13,110 bases of DNA from an uncultured Eubacteriales bacterium. GTDB taxonomy: Bacteria > Bacillota > Clostridia > Christensenellales > QAND01. A program made the translations under genes and the position numbers. This document shows positions 1 to 6,678 of the stretch, in pieces (positions within the stretch are counted from its first letter, which is position 1; every line of letters starts with the position of its first letter). The notes below the pieces were generated by a model. That model was not told the origin of the DNA. It saw nothing but the letters and a program-made list of their open reading frames with translations, and did no database searches. The DNA is taken from the NCBI GenBank assembly GCA_900546685.1, contig UREB01000028.1:1-13110 (forward strand). The letters are read 5' to 3'.

Positions 1-62
1 CGGGCAATATTGCGCAGAAAGTGATCGAGGCACGCAAGAGCATGCAGGGTGAAGAGGATTGA
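1..62 (+). CDS. 3' end of an unidentified gene (partial)
   Basis: An open frame enters from the left edge (first full codon at position 3) and ends at TGA 60-62. The visible tail reads GNIAQKVIEARKSMQGEED, a charged, helix-like C-terminus, and is followed within about 10 bp by a strong terminator. Nineteen residues are too few to name a family. A homoserine dehydrogenase or threonine synthase would be the usual neighbour of thrB, but this tail does not clearly match either, and the terminator separates it from thrB. That it is coding rests on the open frame and on the terminator placed right after its stop. Confidence 0.6.
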   Translation, partial: GNIAQKVIEARKSMQGEED

Positions 63-72
63 TTTTCCTCTG

Positions 73-105
73 AAAGAGGCCGCTTTTTAGGCGGCCTCTT
101 TTTTT
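73..105 (+). terminator. Rho-independent terminator after the partial gene
   Basis: An 11-bp perfect stem, AAAGAGGCCGC (73-83) with GCGGCCTCTTT (91-101), has a 7-nt loop and a run of T through 105. It ends the upstream unit and isolates thrB from it. Confidence 0.93.
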
Positions 106-130
106 GAGCGTAGAGGTTCTGCGCCGGCTG

Positions 131-139
131 TGGTAAAAT
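131..139 (+). promoter_or_regulatory. Candidate extended -10 promoter for thrB-mutY
   Basis: TGGTAAAAT matches an extended -10 (TG-n-TAAAAT, -10 hexamer at 134-139) about 37 bp before the thrB start and 26 bp after the terminator. No convincing -35 hexamer lies 16-18 bp upstream. The same TGGTAAAAT string forms the -10 before the adenosyltransferase gene at 3744-3752, which supports its use here. Confidence 0.5.
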
Positions 140-175
140 AAAAAAAACGATGTTTGGATAAAAGGAGAAATAAGG

Positions 176-1069
176 ATGATCACCATCAAAGTACCGGCAA
201 CATCGGCCAATCTGGGGCCGGGATTTGACTGTTTGGGGCTGGCAGTGTCCATGTACAACACAGTGGAGGTAGAGCCGAGCAAAACGCTGAAGATAGAGAT
301 TTTTGGGGAAGGATCCGACTCTATTCCCAAAAATGGTTCCAACCTCATCTTTAAGGCATATAGGCGTACTATGCAGCACCTGGAAGAACCTGTGGTAAAC
401 CTACACATGGTGCAGCATAATAAGATTCCCTCTACAAGGGGGTTGGGCTCGTCTTCGACGGCCATTGTAGCGGGCATTTTGATTGCTTCTGAAATTAGCG
501 GCAAGGCAATCCCGCGTGCAGAGGCGCTGCGCATTGCAACGGAAATCGAGGGGCACCCGGACAATGTGGCGCCTGCGCTGTACGGCGGGTTTACAGTATC
601 CATGCAAAAGGACAAGCAGGTACGCTCGCTGTCCTTTGAAGTTTCCAACGATTTGGTGCCGGTGGCCATGGTGCCGAATTTTGAATTGTCTACCGCGAAG
701 GCGCGTAACGTATTGCCGCAGCATGTGCCGTATAAGGATGCGGTCTTCAATACCGCCCATGCCAGCTTTTTGGCAGCGGCGTTTGCCAAGGGGGATTTAG
801 AGCATCTCCTGTTTGCGGTGGAAGATAGGCTGCATCAGCCTTATAGGGCAGGGCTGATTCCAGGCTTTGAAGAAATCGTAGCGTGCGGCAGGGAAATGGG
901 CATTCCTGTTTACCTGTCCGGCGCAGGGCCGACGATGATGGCGCTATGCAGCCGCAGCAACGCCAACGAGTTTGTCGTAAGGAGCAAGCCGGTTTTGGCC
1001 AAATTTGCAGATTGGGAAGTGCATGTCCTAGAGGTGGAAAACCACGGTGCACAGGTAATCCGTACATGA
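176..1069 (+). CDS. thrB: Homoserine kinase
   Basis: This cytosolic GHMP-superfamily kinase phosphorylates L-homoserine with ATP to O-phosphohomoserine, the committed step toward threonine. The 297 residues match the usual ThrB length. Seen in the sequence: the N-terminal VPATSANLGPGFD block (residues 6-18), the glycine/serine-rich ATP loop PSTRGLGSSSTA (85-96), the conserved EIEGHPDNVAPALYGG stretch (123-138) and the C-terminal GHMP motif LSGAGPTMMA (247-256). The ATG at 176 is preceded by AAGGAG eight bases upstream and lies directly before the first conserved block, so the start is secure. The TGA overlaps the mutY ATG (ATGA), so the two are translationally coupled. The genes hom and thrC, often next to thrB, are not visible in the window. 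A leader attenuator for threonine was looked for in the 70-bp leader and not seen. Confidence 0.96.
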   Translation: MITIKVPATSANLGPGFDCLGLAVSMYNTVEVEPSKTLKIEIFGEGSDSIPKNGSNLIFKAYRRTMQHLEEPVVNLHMVQHNKIPSTRGLGSSSTAIVAGILIASEISGKAIPRAEALRIATEIEGHPDNVAPALYGGFTVSMQKDKQVRSLSFEVSNDLVPVAMVPNFELSTAKARNVLPQHVPYKDAVFNTAHASFLAAAFAKGDLEHLLFAVEDRLHQPYRAGLIPGFEEIVACGREMGIPVYLSGAGPTMMALCSRSNANEFVVRSKPVLAKFADWEVHVLEVENHGAQVIRT

Positions 1070-2112
1070 AGGACCGGTATGGAAGAATTGCGCAAAGCCT
1101 GATTGCTTGGTTTGAAAAAAACAAACGGGATTTGCCGTTTCGAAGGACCAAGGATCCCTATCAGATTTGGATCAGCGAGATCATGGCTCAGCAAACCCGC
1201 ATTGCAGCGCTGATTCCATATTTTGAACGCTTTACCAAGCAGTTTCCTACGGTAGAAGCATTGGCTGCCGCAGAGGAAGAAGAGGTTCTAAAGGCATGGC
1301 AGGGCTTAGGATACTATGCCCGGGCGCGTAACCTACACAAGGCCGCGCAGAAGATGGTGGCGGAATGCGGCGGAAAGGTGCCGGAGAACCCGGAGCAGCT
1401 GCGCAAGATGCCGGGGATCGGGGCCTATACCGCAGGTGCGGTGCTTTCCATTGCGTATGGACAAAAGGAGCCGGCCGTGGACGGCAATGCCACACGGGTT
1501 TTTGCGCGGATAGAGGAAATCTATGAGGATGTATTGAAACCGCAGACCATCCGGCAGATTACGGATATCATTCGGGATATGATGCCGGATGGGCAGGCAG
1601 GGGCGCTTACTGAGGCGATTATGGAGCTGGGCGCTCTAGTCTGTCTGCCGCAGACACCTCAGTGCCAGGTATGCCCTGTTCGCTGTGAATGCAAGGCCTA
1701 TCAGCATGGCAAAACGGAGACACTGCCATTTCGCAGCGGGCCAAAACCGAAAAAAGAGGAGCATCGTTTAATCCTTTTGGCTGAGGACGAACAAGGGCGC
1801 ATTCTGATGCGCAAGCGAAGCGAACGGTTGCTGCATAATCTTTGGGAATATGTAAATCTGCCTGTGCAACCAACGCAGCAGGCGCTGGATGCGCTGGGGC
1901 TGCAAATGCTGGAACAAAGAGAAATCGGCAAGGCCCAGCATGTTTTTACGCATATCATATGGCATATGCAGGGCGTTTACGCCAAGGTGCAGAATGCCCC
2001 GGTTCCAGAGGACTATGAGTGGGTACCGAAGGAGGAAATAGAGACCAAGGCGCTGCCGACAGCGCTGTCCGTATTTACAAAGTGGGGTAGAAAAAATCTA
2101 TGGAACCAATAA
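1066..2112 (+). CDS. mutY: A/G-specific adenine glycosylase
   Basis: A base-excision repair enzyme that removes adenine mispaired with 8-oxoguanine or guanine. With the ATG at 1066, overlapping the thrB stop, the protein has 348 residues, normal for MutY. Seen: the catalytic glutamate in ISEIMAQQT (Glu38), the helix-hairpin-helix MPGIGAYTAGAV (115-126), the catalytic aspartate in AVDGNATRV (Asp139), and a [4Fe-4S] motif C-x6-C-x2-C-x5-C (Cys193, 200, 203, 209; an extra Cys207 lies between). The C-terminal third (from about 235) has the NUDIX-like fold that recognises 8-oxoG, with RSERLLHNLWEYVNLP and the FTH element. The open frame reaches back to 883 inside thrB, but that part is only a shadow. 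Coupling to thrB is probably a matter of shared transcription, not shared function. A terminator follows directly. Confidence 0.96.
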   Translation: MKDRYGRIAQSLIAWFEKNKRDLPFRRTKDPYQIWISEIMAQQTRIAALIPYFERFTKQFPTVEALAAAEEEEVLKAWQGLGYYARARNLHKAAQKMVAECGGKVPENPEQLRKMPGIGAYTAGAVLSIAYGQKEPAVDGNATRVFARIEEIYEDVLKPQTIRQITDIIRDMMPDGQAGALTEAIMELGALVCLPQTPQCQVCPVRCECKAYQHGKTETLPFRSGPKPKKEEHRLILLAEDEQGRILMRKRSERLLHNLWEYVNLPVQPTQQALDALGLQMLEQREIGKAQHVFTHIIWHMQGVYAKVQNAPVPEDYEWVPKEEIETKALPTALSVFTKWGRKNLWNQ

Positions 2113-2142
2113 AAAAGATCCGGTCTTCCAGCCGGATCTTTT
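2113..2142. terminator. Bidirectional terminator between mutY and the dinB unit
   Basis: A perfect 11-bp stem, AAAAGATCCGG (2113-2123) with CCGGATCTTTT (2132-2142), has an 8-nt loop. A-runs on the left and T-runs on the right allow termination in both directions. It starts right after the mutY TAA on the plus strand. On the minus strand it abuts the stop of the 78-residue gene (2142-2144), so the converging units share it. Confidence 0.88.
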
Positions 2143-2378
2143 CATTCGGGAACAGGTTCGAAGAACCATTTGTTTTCGTCGAGAAACAGCAGAATTTTTC
2201 GATTGCGTACACGACATAGATAGCGGATGCCACAACCGCCTTGTTTTCGGCTGGCAGCACGCCGGACATCCAGCACACGGTCGATGGCAAAGGTGCGCCC
2301 ATCCGGCCAAATAAAGGAGAGGGGAAAAATTTGCCCAGTTTCATCAAACCGGGCGATTACAGGCAGATATTGAGCCAT
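2142..2378 (-). CDS. Conserved hypothetical 78-aa protein downstream of Pol IV
   Basis: I recognise this as the type of small uncharacterised protein often found behind dinB-type polymerases in Clostridia, but no function is established. It has 78 residues, no signal peptide and no membrane segment. It reads as a compact beta-rich fold: IARFDETGQIFPLSFIW (residues 8-24), a basic central part IDRVLDVRRAASRKQGGCG (32-50), then IRYLCRVRNRKILLFL (51-66) and a terminal aromatic DENKWFFEP (67-75). The lysines and arginines suggest possible nucleic-acid or protein binding (inference). The start lies 3 bp after the dinB stop and its RBS AAAGGGGG (about 2390-2397) is inside the dinB 3' end, so it is coupled to dinB and presumably SOS-induced with it. 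It resembles the Bacillus UvrX/YolD arrangement in context, but it is not recognisably YolD. Confidence 0.82.
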   Translation of the reverse strand: MAQYLPVIARFDETGQIFPLSFIWPDGRTFAIDRVLDVRRAASRKQGGCGIRYLCRVRNRKILLFLDENKWFFEPVPE

Positions 2379-2381
2379 TTT

Positions 2382-3620
2382 TTACAAAACCCCCTTTCGA
2401 AAGGCAACGGAATGCAAGGAGTTTTCCTCCAGAGGATCGATTTTTAGCTGCGTATCCTGTAAAGTGACGGCGCGGGCAATGCTCCAATGCCCAAAGCGAT
2501 GGCGCAAATCATCGATACAACGTTCCAATTCGGCGTTTTTCTGCTCTTTTTGCGAAAAAATAGAAAGCTGATAGGCGTCTTTTTCAAAGGACAGCTGGCT
2601 GACCTGTACACCGATGCTGCGTATGGGAGCACCGTCCCAATGTTTGTGGATAAGACGAAAACAGGCTTTTGCCAAACGACCGCTAACCTGCGTGGGAGCG
2701 CCCAGCTGAATCTGCCTGGTTTGGCTGCAAAGATCGGCATCCCGAAGCCAAAGATGAAGAACCTCCGCACGAAGATGGCTGAGACGAAGCCGCTCTGCTA
2801 CACATTCACATAGCATATACACAACGGGAACAAATGCATCGGCATGCGCCAGATTCTTAGGAAGGGTGGTACTGTTGCCGATGGATTTGACGGGCGGAGA
2901 CTCCCCCCAGTACGCCACAGGCGCATATTCATGCCCTAGCGCATATTGACGCAGCGTATGTCCCCATTTGCCTAAAAGGGAGCGCAGTGTAGTTTCGGGA
3001 GCATTGGCAAGATCGCCGATGGTATGAATGCCGATGCGCGCTAGCTTTTTTTCTGTAACAGGGCCTATAAACAGCAGCGCGCGCGGAGACAGAGGCCAGA
3101 TGATGGTTTGTAGAGCAGAGGGCGGCAACGCCGTAACGGCATTGGGCTTTTTCAATTCGCTGCCAAGTTTTGCAAAAATTTTATTGTAGGAGACTCCGAT
3201 GGAAACAGTTACGCCCAATTCCTGCTCGATGGTGCGCCGTATTTCTTCGGCAACCTGTACGCCCTTGGCAAAGGAGTCCACGCTGCCTGTTAAGTCTACC
3301 CAGCTTTCATCGATGCTAAAAGGCTCTACCCGATCGGAATATCGCCGATAGATCTGATTGGCCATGTGCGAAATCCGATGATACCGGTCGTAATGCGGCG
3401 GTACTACCACAAGCTGAGGGCATTTTTGCCGCGATTGAAACAAGGGCTCTCCCGTTTTCACGCCGCGGGCCTTGGCCCACTCATTTTTTGCTAAAACAAT
3501 GCCATGGCGTTTTTCTTCATCGCCGCCTACGGCCAAGGGCACTGTGCGCAGATGGGGCTGATACAGCATTTCCACAGAAGCATAAAAGCTATTCATATCA
3601 CAATGCAGAATCACACGCAC
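2382..3620 (-). CDS. dinB: DNA polymerase IV (Y-family, translesion)
   Basis: An error-prone polymerase that extends past damaged or misaligned template. Seen: the N-terminal HCDMNSFYASVE (residues 6-17) with metal ligand Asp8 and likely steric gate Tyr13, the catalytic FSIDESWVDLT (101-111) with Asp104/Glu105, the palm motif GVSYNKIFAKLGSELKKPN (142-160), the HhH region FIGPVTEKKLARIGIHTIGDL (within 184-204), a little-finger domain (about 245-350), and a beta-clamp motif QLSIF (351-355). The start is GTG at 3618-3620, seven bases after GGGGAGG, giving 412 residues. The open frame extends to 3674, but that part spans the promoter and LexA box and has no family similarity. Transcription comes from a promoter with a LexA box at its start site. 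The gene is coupled to the 78-residue gene downstream. Confidence 0.96.
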   Translation of the reverse strand: MRVILHCDMNSFYASVEMLYQPHLRTVPLAVGGDEEKRHGIVLAKNEWAKARGVKTGEPLFQSRQKCPQLVVVPPHYDRYHRISHMANQIYRRYSDRVEPFSIDESWVDLTGSVDSFAKGVQVAEEIRRTIEQELGVTVSIGVSYNKIFAKLGSELKKPNAVTALPPSALQTIIWPLSPRALLFIGPVTEKKLARIGIHTIGDLANAPETTLRSLLGKWGHTLRQYALGHEYAPVAYWGESPPVKSIGNSTTLPKNLAHADAFVPVVYMLCECVAERLRLSHLRAEVLHLWLRDADLCSQTRQIQLGAPTQVSGRLAKACFRLIHKHWDGAPIRSIGVQVSQLSFEKDAYQLSIFSQKEQKNAELERCIDDLRHRFGHWSIARAVTLQDTQLKIDPLEENSLHSVAFRKGVL

Positions 3621-3645
3621 AAAAAAACCTCCCCAAAAAGATATA

Positions 3646-3659
3646 AGAACATTTGTTCG
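3646..3659 (-). promoter_or_regulatory. LexA (SOS) box before dinB
   Basis: Read on the minus strand the site is CGAACAAATGTTCT. This fits the Gram-positive LexA consensus CGAAC-n4-GTTCG in 13 of the 14 positions that can be compared, only the last base differing. It lies 26 bp before the dinB GTG and begins six bases after the -10 hexamer, so LexA bound here would cover the transcription start. Confidence 0.88.
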
Positions 3660-3664
3660 CATAT

Positions 3665-3693
3665 AGTATAACACACAGAAACGGGGTTGTAAA
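3665..3693 (-). promoter_or_regulatory. dinB promoter
   Basis: On the minus strand: -35 TTTACA (plus-strand 3688-3693), 17-bp spacer, -10 TATACT (3665-3670) with an upstream TG forming an extended -10 (TGTTATACT). This near-consensus promoter would be strong when LexA is removed. Confidence 0.85.
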
Positions 3694-3723
3694 GTGTAAA
3701 ATCATCGTACGGGAAAACAACAA

Positions 3724-3752
3724 TTGGGAAATCGTATGAGATGTGGTAAAAT
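3724..3752 (+). promoter_or_regulatory. Promoter of the EutT-like/TIM-barrel operon
   Basis: -35 TTGGGA (3724-3729), 17-bp spacer, -10 TAAAAT (3747-3752) with the extended TGG before it. It faces away from the dinB promoter, with about 30 bp between the two -35 hexamers, so the operons are divergent and do not overlap. Confidence 0.72.
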
Positions 3753-3778
3753 GCTCAGGTAGAAAAGGAGAGAACACG

Positions 3779-4285
3779 TTGCCAAAGCAAGAATATGAAA
3801 CCTGCCTGTACGGCGCAGAGATGGGACCAAAGGATGCCCCGCGCATTTGCCTGCGTGGGAAGCTGGATGCTTTGCACGCCAAGGCAGTTTTATGCGCCAC
3901 AGACATAGCGGAACAAGGAGATATGCGGCTATCAGTGCAGGTTGAGCAGATTGCAACCATGGCGCTGGCATTGCTGGAAGCGGAGTATAAAGGGGAACTG
4001 GCGGCTTTGCCGCTGCTGGATGGCAAGACGGAGGAGCAGATCCATTCGGCCTCCCATTTTCCGGAAAAGGCGTACGGCATACCGCATTTTTTCCCAAGCG
4101 TGCGCACAGGGCGTAAAATTGCACAAATCAATGTGCTGAGAACGGAAATCAGAGACTGTGAACGGCAGGCAGTATCGGTATATAAGGATGGATTTCCGGC
4201 CTTTATCCGGGCATTGAACCGTTTATCCAGCTATGCCTATTGCTTGATGTGTGAGCAGAAAGCAAAACAGGAGGAAGAAATATGA
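3779..4285 (+). CDS. EutT-like corrinoid (ATP:cob(I)alamin) adenosyltransferase
   Basis: Predicted to transfer the adenosyl group of ATP to reduced cobalamin, making coenzyme B12. By memory alignment the protein parallels the catalytic part of E. coli EutT. LRGKLDALHA (residues 25-34) matches the FRAVLDSTIA region. INVLRTEIRDCE (117-128) matches LLNLLRTKVRETE. RALNRLSSYAYCLM (144-157) matches QALNRLSSTVYVMM. The N-terminal third of EutT, with its H-x11-CC-x2-C metal site, is absent: the protein has only 168 residues. The start is TTG 3779, eight bases after AGGAG. The frame is open back to 3743, but that codon lies in the -10 box. No eut or pdu genes are near, so the B12-dependent client enzyme is not apparent. 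The stop overlaps the next ATG (ATGA), implying a joint transcript and coupled translation with the TIM-barrel protein. Confidence 0.82.
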   Translation: MPKQEYETCLYGAEMGPKDAPRICLRGKLDALHAKAVLCATDIAEQGDMRLSVQVEQIATMALALLEAEYKGELAALPLLDGKTEEQIHSASHFPEKAYGIPHFFPSVRTGRKIAQINVLRTEIRDCERQAVSVYKDGFPAFIRALNRLSSYAYCLMCEQKAKQEEEI

Positions 4286-5085
4286 AGGTAGGGATTTCCA
4301 CTTCCTGCTACTTTACCAAGGTAAATACGGAGGATACACTGCCGCTGATCCGAAACTTAGGGGCCGACCGTTTTGAGGCTTTTCTGGGCGGTATGTACGA
4401 ATATCAAGAGGACTTTGCCAAGCTGATGGCCAGGCGAAAAGATGATCTAGGGCTTACCTGTACCACCATCCATACGTTGGGCAGCCAGTTTGAACCTCAG
4501 TTGTTTGCGGGGCATCCCCGTCAGCGGCAGGCAGCGCTGGATGTGTTTGAAATGGCGCTGGTATGTGCAAGAATTCTAGGCGCCCGGTACTATGTGATGC
4601 ACGGTTCGCTTTTTTTAAAGAAAAAGGCGGGCCGCCCAAATTATCCATACATCGGAGAACGATTTCAAAGCCTGTGCGCGCTGGCGGATTCCTATGGAGT
4701 ACGCTTGACGCTGGAAAATGTGCACTGGTGCCAGTACCATGAAGTGGGGTATGCGAAAAACCTGCGGCCTTTTTTAGAGGATTGCTCGCTGGGTTATACG
4801 CTTGACGTAAAGCAGGCGGCTCAGTCTGGTTACCCGATGGAGGGCTATCTAGAGGAAATGGGAGACCGCCTCTGTAACCTCCATCTCTGTGATATTACGG
4901 AGCAGGAAGGAATGGTGTATACCTCCTTGCCAGGGCAGGGAAACTTTGATTTTGTGCATTTGGCGGCGTTGTTGCGCGAAAAGAATTTCAATGGCGCGGT
5001 AACGATGGAAGTTTATCCAGATGACTGGGAAAAGGAAAACGAGCTTAGGCAGTCCTTTGCATTTCTCCGCGCTATGTTTGAGTAA
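4282..5085 (+). CDS. Sugar phosphate isomerase/epimerase-like TIM-barrel protein
   Basis: A member of the xylose-isomerase-like TIM-barrel (AP endonuclease 2) superfamily, 267 residues, cytosolic. The family holds metal-dependent sugar, inositol and hydroxypyruvate isomerases, epimerases and endonuclease IV; the substrate here cannot be read from sequence. Likely metal or catalytic residues, by family pattern: His64 (TTIHTLGSQ), His107 (YYVMHGS), Glu145 (LTLENVHW), Asp175 (YTLDVKQA), His201 (LHLCD) and Glu243 (TMEVYP). The glutamate in TLENV and the terminal MEV glutamate are typical of the isomerase branch. It lacks the fuller set of metal histidines expected of endonuclease IV, so a repair role is less likely. 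The ATG at 4282 overlaps the previous stop and has AGGAGG at 4269-4274. Pgi downstream has its own promoter, so a shared pathway is not implied. Confidence 0.85.
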   Translation: MKVGISTSCYFTKVNTEDTLPLIRNLGADRFEAFLGGMYEYQEDFAKLMARRKDDLGLTCTTIHTLGSQFEPQLFAGHPRQRQAALDVFEMALVCARILGARYYVMHGSLFLKKKAGRPNYPYIGERFQSLCALADSYGVRLTLENVHWCQYHEVGYAKNLRPFLEDCSLGYTLDVKQAAQSGYPMEGYLEEMGDRLCNLHLCDITEQEGMVYTSLPGQGNFDFVHLAALLREKNFNGAVTMEVYPDDWEKENELRQSFAFLRAMFE

Positions 5086-5097
5086 AAATAAACAAAT

Positions 5098-5127
5098 TTG
5101 CCCAGCATATCACGAACATGATATAAT
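5098..5127 (+). promoter_or_regulatory. pgi promoter
   Basis: -35 TTGCCC (5098-5103), 18-bp spacer, consensus -10 TATAAT (5122-5127) preceded by TGA, an extended -10 (TGATATAAT). The RBS AAAGGAGGT follows at 5141-5149. No terminator separates it from the gene at 4282-5085, so some read-through into pgi is possible. Confidence 0.8.
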
Positions 5128-5157
5128 AACCGCAATTCAAAAAGGAGGTACCAAACG

Positions 5158-6573
5158 ATGGTACGATATGAAGATCCGGCTTTCCAAGCCTCGATGAAGA
5201 TCAAATTGGATGTTTCCAATATGATGGAAGAGATTTTGGGAGAAAAGGGATTCCGGGCTGAGCAGTTGCAGGCTCCGATTTTTGCGCAGGCCGCCAAACA
5301 GATGACGGCGCAAAAGGAGCAGATGGGTTTCCGTCAGCTTCCGTATACGGACCCGGCGTTGTTGGATGAGATTTTGGAGACGGCGGCAGACATTCGCGAA
5401 AAGTTTGACGCGTTTGTCGTATTGGGTATCGGCGGTAGCGCGTTGGGGCCGATTGCCGTGCAACAGGCACTGAACCATATGCGATACAATGAGCTGCCCG
5501 CAGAAAAGCGGGGCGGTCCGCGCTTCTATGTGGAGGATAACATTGACCCTGCTCGCATGGATGCGCTGTTTGACGTCATTGACATTAAAAAAACCTGCTT
5601 TAACGTCATCACAAAATCCGGTAGCACCAGCGAGACGATGGCTCAGTTTTTGATTATAGCGGATAAGCTGAAAAAAGCGGGCGTGCCTCTTAAGGACAAC
5701 ATGATCGCAACCACGGACAAGGCCAAGGGCAACCTGATTAAGATTGCCCAGCGGGAAGGGCTGAAAACCTTTGTGATTCCGGATGGCGTAGGCGGCCGGT
5801 TCTCCGAGATGACACCGGTAGGCTTGCTGGGCGCGGCGGTATGCGGCATCGATATCAAGGAGCTGATTGCAGGGGCGCGCTACATGGACGGCTTGCTGCA
5901 AAGCGAAAATGTCATGGAAAATATGGCGTATCTGGATGGCGCCTTGCAGTATCTGTGTATGGAAAATGGGATCAACGTATCCGTCATGATGCCTTATGCC
6001 GATTCTCTCAAATATATGTCGGATTGGTATGCGCAGCTTTGGGCAGAGTCGCTTGGCAAAAATATTACTCGAGACGGCAAACCGGTGCATGTAGGGCAAA
6101 CGCCGGTAAAATCGTTGGGTGTAACGGATCAGCATTCCCAGGTGCAACTGTATACGGAAGGGCCGTTTGATAAGGTCGTAACGTTCTTGGCAGTAGAGGA
6201 TTACGGTACGACGGTAGAGATTCCGCATGGATACGAGAATATTCCGGATGTATCTTTCCTGGGTGGGCATTCGATGAACGAGCTCATCAGTGCCGAGCAG
6301 TTTGCTACGGCCTACGCGCTCAACCGTGCGGGAAGGCTGAATAAGACCTTCACACTGCCGGCGGTCAATGCATTTACCATTGGCCAGCTGTTGTATGTAT
6401 TGGAGGTAGAAACGGCTTATCTGGGTGAATTGTATAACATCAACGCTTTTGACCAGCCGGGTGTAGAAGAGGGCAAAAATGCTGCTTATGCGTTGCTGGG
6501 CAAGCAGGGCTACGATGAAAAACGCAAGGAAATGGACAGTGCACCGCAGCCCGTTGCAAAATACATTTTGTAA
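5158..6573 (+). CDS. pgi: Glucose-6-phosphate isomerase
   Basis: Interconverts glucose-6-phosphate and fructose-6-phosphate in glycolysis and gluconeogenesis; cytosolic. At 471 residues it is close to the roughly 450-residue bacterial form found in Bacillus. Seen: the phosphate/sugar-binding VLGIGGSALGP (88-98), the SIS phosphate loop KSGSTSET (153-160), the signature DGVGGRFSEMTPVGLL (209-224), the catalytic glutamate in WAESLGK (Glu297), the ring-opening histidine in GVTDQHSQ (His326), and the C-terminal lysine in FDQPGVEEGKN (Lys440). All catalytic positions are present. The ATG at 5158 lies eight bases after a near-perfect AAAGGAGGT, so strong translation is expected. Its own extended -10 promoter and terminator make it a single-gene unit. 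A 377-residue frame on the opposite strand (5137-6270) is a shadow. Confidence 0.97.
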   Translation: MVRYEDPAFQASMKIKLDVSNMMEEILGEKGFRAEQLQAPIFAQAAKQMTAQKEQMGFRQLPYTDPALLDEILETAADIREKFDAFVVLGIGGSALGPIAVQQALNHMRYNELPAEKRGGPRFYVEDNIDPARMDALFDVIDIKKTCFNVITKSGSTSETMAQFLIIADKLKKAGVPLKDNMIATTDKAKGNLIKIAQREGLKTFVIPDGVGGRFSEMTPVGLLGAAVCGIDIKELIAGARYMDGLLQSENVMENMAYLDGALQYLCMENGINVSVMMPYADSLKYMSDWYAQLWAESLGKNITRDGKPVHVGQTPVKSLGVTDQHSQVQLYTEGPFDKVVTFLAVEDYGTTVEIPHGYENIPDVSFLGGHSMNELISAEQFATAYALNRAGRLNKTFTLPAVNAFTIGQLLYVLEVETAYLGELYNINAFDQPGVEEGKNAAYALLGKQGYDEKRKEMDSAPQPVAKYIL

Positions 6574-6577
6574 GACG

Positions 6578-6605
6578 AAAAAGCCCCTTCGCAGGGGCTT
6601 TTTTT
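6578..6605 (+). terminator. Rho-independent terminator after pgi
   Basis: An 11-bp stem, AAAAAGCCCCT (6578-6588) with AGGGGCTTTTT (6593-6603), has a TCGC tetraloop and T-run to 6605, starting 4 bp after the pgi stop. Confidence 0.94.
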
Positions 6606-6678
6606 GTACAATGAAAATGCAAAAAAAGAGTTTTGATTCGCATATACGATGGATAATATAGAAACAGGAGGAAACAGG

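Noticed and set aside
883..1065. N-terminal extension of mutY
   Set aside because: It lies within thrB in another frame and has no MutY similarity; the ATG at 1066 gives the normal length.
3621..3674. N-terminal extension of dinB
   Set aside because: It would cover the LexA box and part of the promoter -10; the GTG at 3618-3620 has a good RBS and starts at the conserved HCDMNSFY block.
3598..4131. 177-codon minus-strand frame overlapping the dinB start region
   Set aside because: It runs antisense to the EutT-like gene and through the two divergent promoters; no RBS or family match.
4282..5085. Endonuclease IV (nfo) for the TIM barrel
   Set aside because: The residues visible fit the isomerase-like branch; the fuller set of zinc histidines and acids of endonuclease IV is not present.
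5137..6270. 377-codon open frame on the minus strand
   Set aside because: It is antisense to the unmistakable pgi gene, has no family motif and no RBS, and is composed of the residues expected from reverse reading of a GC-biased gene.
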